A stretch of 64,000 nucleotides of DNA from Exiguobacterium indicum HHS 31 (lineage in GTDB: Bacteria > Bacillota > Bacilli > Exiguobacteriales > Exiguobacteriaceae): positions 1-64,000 of the forward strand of contig NZ_MPSZ01000003.1 of assembly GCF_001939065.1 (NCBI RefSeq), read 5' to 3'. The translations under genes were made by a program, and so were the position numbers. The notes under the pieces are model-generated. The model ran no database searches, was not told the DNA's origin, and was given only the letters and a program-made list of their open reading frames with translations. Shown here piece by piece: positions 60,388 through 64,000 of the stretch; positions within the stretch are counted from its first letter, which is position 1; each line of letters begins with the position of its first letter.

Positions 60388-60741
60388 TTACTGACGCGAA
60401 TCAAAATACGGTGAAATCGTACCCTCGACCTCTTCATAGGGGTCAACATAAGACCGACGATTTGTTTGTTTCTTTCGAATGTGACCTAATTGTAATCCTA
60501 ATTTAGCTGTTTCAGCAGATAATTTCAAGTCAATTTGTCGACTATCATCAACTAGCTCCTGAATGATCGTTTGATTGGCTTCAGCCAACAAGTTAGAATG
60601 TGCTGCAATAAACGCTTCGCGTTCATCAAGTAAATGTTGAATCTTACTGATCCAGTCATCATAACTTTCATCGTTAGGTTTTTGATCAAGTAATTCCATT
60701 AGTCGTTTCGTCTTGAGGCGAAGCGGATCAAGCGGGCTCAT
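60388..60741 (-). CDS. fliT: FliT-like flagellar chaperone
   Basis: A 117-residue helical protein directly after fliS, overlapping it by four bases (ATGA). The helices (MSPLDPLRLKTKRLMELLDQKP, YDDWISKIQHLLDEREAFIAAHS, ELVDDSRQIDLKLSAETAKLGLQLGHIRKKQ) fit FliT, which escorts the cap protein FliD. Sequence similarity is weak; the name is given by position and helix pattern. Start 60741 preferred over upstream frame inside fliS. Confidence 0.72.
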   Translation of the reverse strand: MSPLDPLRLKTKRLMELLDQKPNDESYDDWISKIQHLLDEREAFIAAHSNLLAEANQTIIQELVDDSRQIDLKLSAETAKLGLQLGHIRKKQTNRRSYVDPYEEVEGTISPYFDSRQ

Positions 60742-61106
60742 CGTTGCTTCGCGAGTTTCATCGCTTCTTTCCAAGTCTCACGGAATTCTTCTGCAAATCC
60801 AATGACTTCATCAATCGCAACGATATCATTCTTGATATTCGCATCGATTAATCGTACTTGCATATAATCGTATAAAGCATTTAAATCTTTTGACAGTGCA
60901 ATCGACTGATTAAGCGTCAATTGAAGTTCACTGATGATCGCTTGCGCCTTTTGAATATTTGTATTTTTTTGTTCAATCATTCCTTGTTCAATTGCTTGCT
61001 TTGAAAGCATCGAAAATTTAATCAACCCTTCGTATAACATAAGCGTTAAATCTTGAGGTAACGCAGTAGTTACTGAGTTTGTTTGATAGGATGCGTATGG
61101 GTTCAT
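60738..61106 (-). CDS. fliS: flagellin chaperone FliS
   Basis: FliS binds the C-terminus of flagellin in the cytoplasm and prevents premature polymerisation. The 122-residue protein starts MNPYASYQTNSVTTALPQDLTLMLYEGLIKF and continues with the standard helical bundle (AQAIISELQLTLNQSIALSKDLNALYDYMQVRLIDANIKND). It follows fliD by 12 bases. This is the canonical copy; a second, diverged FliS-like gene is at 55957-56349. Confidence 0.95.
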   Translation of the reverse strand: MNPYASYQTNSVTTALPQDLTLMLYEGLIKFSMLSKQAIEQGMIEQKNTNIQKAQAIISELQLTLNQSIALSKDLNALYDYMQVRLIDANIKNDIVAIDEVIGFAEEFRETWKEAMKLAKQR

Positions 61107-61118
61107 CTAATTCTCTCC

Positions 61119-62771
61119 TTACTGTCCTAAATAGGAAGCTAACGATGCAGATTGGCTATTCGCCTGATTCATTGCTTTCTCCATAGCTGCAAAACGACGA
61201 TAATATGAATTTTCTTTAGTGGTCAACATATCATTTAATCTTTTAATTCGTGAATCCATTTCAGTCATTTCACGTCCCATGGAATACGTAGGAGATCCAG
61301 CCCCTTCGAAACCAGCAATACGTGTAATATTAGTTCGTGCGTCAGCAGCTGCATCGCGTATTTGAGGAAGTAGACCTTTTTCTGGATTCGTAAATAATTG
61401 ATAAACCTCTTCAGGATTGCGTTCAATCGCAGCTTTCAATTTTTCTTCATCTAATTCAATTTTGCCGCCATTCGTAAAATCAGCACCTGTCGCTAAACCG
61501 ATTTGATACAGTTGGCTCGCTTCTTTACTGTTTGTCGTTGCTGTAGATGAAGTCCATTTTCCTCTTAACGAGTCCATGGCACCTCGAACGATCGTATCAC
61601 TTTTGAGCATGCCACTCATTGCTTTCTCTTCCCATTTTTTTATCTCGTCTTCAGACAGTTCATCTCTTTGGGCTTTTGTTAAAGGCGTAAAGGTACGATA
61701 GCGCTCTTCACGTGTTTTCTTGTTCATCAAATCAATCGTTTCATTATACTTATCAACGAAACCTTTGATATTATCAAAAATCTTTTGAGTATCAGTCGCT
61801 GAAGATAAATTTACTGCCTTTCCATCTGTAAATGCTGATTTCAGTGAAATCGTCAGATTATCGATGGTGAAGGTATTTGATGATTGAATTAAATCAATAC
61901 CATTGACCTTCACTAATGCATCTTTTCCAGCAGTATTCGATGGTAAATTGAATAATGTTTTCGAGGCACTATCCGTGAATTCAATAATTGAAGAAGACCC
62001 TGTCGACTTCCCAGTAATGGATATTTTTCCTGATGCCTCATCAAAGAACGCACTGACACCCGTTTTAGCTCCGTTTAAAGCACTAATCACATCTTTAAAT
62101 GTAGCACCTTGATCAAGAAAAACAGTTTGTGGCTGTCCCGTAGAAGAAGTACGCAATTGTATTTGATACCCAGCTTCATACTGAACAGTTGCTCCTTCCG
62201 GAATAACGACTCCATCATCAAATGTTATTTTCCCAGTCGAAGCATCAAATGTATGAGCAAGTGTTAACGTATTACCATCCTTATCCTTAAAAGAAGGAGC
62301 ATTGTTTGGTAAAGGCTTAATGGTAATCTCCTTTGCCGAAGTAGATAATACCTGACTTCTTTTTCCGACATCCAATCCTAGTGTAGAAACTGCTGTCGTA
62401 TTTTTAACAGCACTTCCTCCATTACTCACTGTTGCTACATGCGATGGTGATGTTGCTAATTGTGTGACAGAATCAATTGAGATAGCGGTATTTCCACTAG
62501 ATGGTCCACTGACGACCGTAGCTTTACTTTCATCTGAAGAAGTCGCCTTTTTAGCATAAAAGTTACGACTAAATATCAAATCAACTGCACTACTACGCAA
62601 AGTCAAGAGAGAGCGGTTAATTTCACGATAAGCATCTCGTTTCCATTCCGTCACTTGCTTTTTCTGCTCTAAGCGATCGACTGGCACACGCTCCGCCTGC
62701 ATTAACTGCTTGATTACACTATCAGTATCAATCCCACTTGCTAAACCACCGAATCGAATAGGTGATGACAT
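61119..62771 (-). CDS. fliD: flagellar cap protein FliD
   Basis: FliD caps the growing flagellum and folds flagellin subunits into the filament. The 550-residue protein has the FliD_N domain (IRFGGLASGIDTDSVIKQLMQAERVPVDRLEQKKQ at the start), a variable surface region around residues 100-300 and the FliD_C domain with coiled coil (REMTEMDSRIKRLNDMLTTKENSYYRRFAAMEKAMNQANSQ). AAGGAGG precedes the ATG. Base composition is AT-rich compared with most of the window. Confidence 0.96.
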   Translation of the reverse strand: MSSPIRFGGLASGIDTDSVIKQLMQAERVPVDRLEQKKQVTEWKRDAYREINRSLLTLRSSAVDLIFSRNFYAKKATSSDESKATVVSGPSSGNTAISIDSVTQLATSPSHVATVSNGGSAVKNTTAVSTLGLDVGKRSQVLSTSAKEITIKPLPNNAPSFKDKDGNTLTLAHTFDASTGKITFDDGVVIPEGATVQYEAGYQIQLRTSSTGQPQTVFLDQGATFKDVISALNGAKTGVSAFFDEASGKISITGKSTGSSSIIEFTDSASKTLFNLPSNTAGKDALVKVNGIDLIQSSNTFTIDNLTISLKSAFTDGKAVNLSSATDTQKIFDNIKGFVDKYNETIDLMNKKTREERYRTFTPLTKAQRDELSEDEIKKWEEKAMSGMLKSDTIVRGAMDSLRGKWTSSTATTNSKEASQLYQIGLATGADFTNGGKIELDEEKLKAAIERNPEEVYQLFTNPEKGLLPQIRDAAADARTNITRIAGFEGAGSPTYSMGREMTEMDSRIKRLNDMLTTKENSYYRRFAAMEKAMNQANSQSASLASYLGQ

Positions 62772-62792
62772 AGTACTCCTCCTTTTGATGTG

Positions 62793-63149
62793 TTAAATTC
62801 GTTGATCAAAAAGATGATTGAATTCCATGAAAGCAGCAAAAAAATCCAATGACTTCTTGCTAGGAATCTCACGAATCACTTCATTTTTTGAATCAACAAT
62901 TTGAATATAGTAATCGTTTAATTTTTCATGTTTTACGAATTTCAATCCAGTACGTTGCTGTTCCAATACGCTATTCGCTTTTTCCACAGCTGTTTCTAGT
63001 TTTGTAATATGCTGTGGAGTAGGCAACACGACGACTCCTTCTTCAGCGAGTCGATCCTGATTTGCCTCAACGAACACATTTTTAGTTTGTTCATAAGGTA
63101 AAACGGAAGACGGCAAATGGAGCCTTACTTCAGATAAGGTCGGATTCAT
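62793..63149 (-). CDS. flaG: FlaG family protein
   Basis: A 118-residue FlaG-type protein that influences filament length. The conserved C-terminal part (LKFVKHEKLNDYYIQIVDSKNEVIREIPSKKSLDFFAAFMEF) is clear. The start at 63149 follows GAGGGAG. First gene of the flaG-fliD-fliS-fliT unit, behind a sigma-D-like promoter; same order as yvyC-fliD-fliS-fliT of Bacillus. Confidence 0.92.
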   Translation of the reverse strand: MNPTLSEVRLHLPSSVLPYEQTKNVFVEANQDRLAEEGVVVLPTPQHITKLETAVEKANSVLEQQRTGLKFVKHEKLNDYYIQIVDSKNEVIREIPSKKSLDFFAAFMEFNHLFDQRI

Positions 63150-63183
63150 AGATTTCTCCCTCACGTTTTTATTCTCATGTTTT

Positions 63184-63209
63184 ATATCGACCAAAAAGTA
63201 TTTTTTTTA
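63184..63209 (-). promoter_or_regulatory. sigma-D-like promoter of flaG-fliD operon
   Basis: GTCGATAT (consensus GCCGATAT) with TAAA 14 bases upstream on the minus strand, 35 bases before flaG. Confidence 0.65.
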
Positions 63210-63242
63210 GTTTTCTTTTTTGTTCTCTAAATCGTTAAAAAT

Positions 63243-63268
63243 AAAAAAGAGGTAAAACATACCTCTTA
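63243..63268 (-). terminator. terminator after pseudaminic acid synthase gene
   Basis: AAGAGGTA, five-base loop, TACCTCTT, with T-run on the minus strand and A-run on the other side. Confidence 0.8.
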
Positions 63269-63285
63269 AAAAATATTAATTCTAT

Positions 63286-64000
63286 TTAATTTATTTGATC
63301 CCATTGAAGAGGAGTTCCACGTTCGATATCATATCGCGCTGTTTTTCCCATGATAGAAATCATATACTTAGGGGGTAATCCATGTCCCGGTCGAATTGAT
63401 TTCACATGCTCTTTTGTAAAAGTTTCGCCTGCTTTTATATCTTTTACGACAAAAAGAGATCGTGAAAAATTACGATTTTTCACCTTTTTTTCATTTAGTT
63501 GGTAGTCTATTTTCCCTAATGATGCTTCTGCATCACGCACAGCATCAACCATTGCCTTAAACTCTTGTGGATCAAGAGAAAACGAAGCATCTGGTCCTCC
63601 GATTGCTTTATCAAGAATAAAATGCTTTTCAATTACTTTAGCACCTAATGTCGTCGCAACAACTGGTGCTATGATCCCTAATGTATGATCAGACAATCCG
63701 ACTTCCACATCAAATGTTGCTTTCATGTTCTGCATAGTTTTTAAATTCGCTTCTTCAATTTTAGCAGGATAAGACGAAGTACATTTTAATAAAATAATTT
63801 CTTCATTACCAGCTCGTTTGCAAGCAGCTATCGCCTCGTCAATTTCTTGCATCGTCGCAATACCAGTCGAGATGATGACTGGTTTTTGTTTAGAAGCAAC
63901 ATATTCAATAAGAGGTACATCCGTAATTTCAAACGATGCAATTTTATATGCGGGCACGTTGAGACTTTCTAAAAAATCTACGGCAGAAGAATCAAAAGGA
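63286..64000 (-). CDS. pseI: pseudaminic acid synthase, 3' part (runs off window)
   Basis: The reading frame is open to the window end, giving the last 238 residues. It is the NeuB-type barrel (AYKIASFEITDVPLIEYVA, ISTGIATMQEIDEAI, LLKCTSSYPA, VGLSDHTLGIIAPVVATTLGAKVIEKHFILD) followed by the SAF/antifreeze-like domain (RSLFVVKDIKAGETFTKEHVKSIRPGHGLPPKY). GGPDASFSLDPQEF is characteristic of the PseI branch over sialic acid synthase. It condenses the altrose intermediate with phosphoenolpyruvate to make pseudaminic acid, a sugar often attached to flagellin. The context at a flagellar locus supports this. Confidence 0.88.
   Translation of the reverse strand, partial: PFDSSAVDFLESLNVPAYKIASFEITDVPLIEYVASKQKPVIISTGIATMQEIDEAIAACKRAGNEEIILLKCTSSYPAKIEEANLKTMQNMKATFDVEVGLSDHTLGIIAPVVATTLGAKVIEKHFILDKAIGGPDASFSLDPQEFKAMVDAVRDAEASLGKIDYQLNEKKVKNRNFSRSLFVVKDIKAGETFTKEHVKSIRPGHGLPPKYMISIMGKTARYDIERGTPLQWDQIN

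Overview
This 64 kb window is chromosomal DNA of a low-to-moderate GC Firmicute. Gene order and protein content point to Exiguobacterium or a very close relative: the blocks secG-est-rnr-smpB-ssrA, rapZ-yvcK-whiA, cggR-gapA-pgk-tpiA-gpmI-eno, hprK-lgt-ppaX, uvrBA, minJ-ctpB, ftsEX, prfB-secA-hpf and flaG-fliD-fliS-fliT are all Bacillales-like, but no sporulation genes occur among them. The species name is an inference from this layout. Most genes lie on the minus strand. I saw no phage, insertion sequence or CRISPR array.

Layout. 1-4.6 kb: trans-translation and RNA decay (ssrA, smpB, rnr, est, secG). 4.6-10.4 kb: a complete ribose operon rbsRKDACB, with an operator inside the promoter spacer and a cre-like site at the start point. 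10.5-13.2 kb: small membrane and hypothetical proteins, a structured repeat, and an acyl-ACP desaturase with a small zinc protein. 13.4-22.1 kb: the glycolytic operon under CggR, preceded by a glutaredoxin-like gene and rpoN (sigma-54). 22.2-23.5 kb: tRNA-Arg(CCG), CtsR-type clpP and a ribbon-helix-helix protein. 23.5-32.3 kb: whiA, yvcK, rapZ, trxB, a TPR protein, kapB, yvoF, ppaX, lgt, hprK. 32.4-39.2 kb: a small membrane protein, a second structured repeat, yvlB, uvrA and uvrB (with a LexA box). 39.3-52.5 kb: cell division, envelope and secretion (minJ, ctpB, an M23 peptidase, ftsX, ftsE, cccB, yvjA, prfB, secA, hpf).

52.7-60.2 kb: a cold-shock gene and comK, then seven genes on the plus strand behind a sigma-D-like promoter: a FliK-like protein, a free FlhB C-terminal domain, a second FliS-like chaperone, a flagellin, YaaR, a DUF2225 protein and a membrane diguanylate cyclase. 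I consider this the most interesting unit: it looks like a self-contained alternative flagellin export cassette linked to c-di-GMP. It converges on the standard filament-cap operon (flaG-fliD-fliS-fliT, own sigma-D-like promoter), which is followed by the 3' part of a pseudaminic acid synthase gene running off the window, suggesting glycosylated flagella. From about 60.4 kb to the end the DNA is visibly more AT-rich than the rest.

Functional links visible in the sequence: sugar control (CggR, RbsR, cre, HPr kinase), protein quality control (tmRNA/SmpB/RNase R, ClpP), DNA repair (UvrAB under LexA), and motility plus surface glycosylation at the right end.
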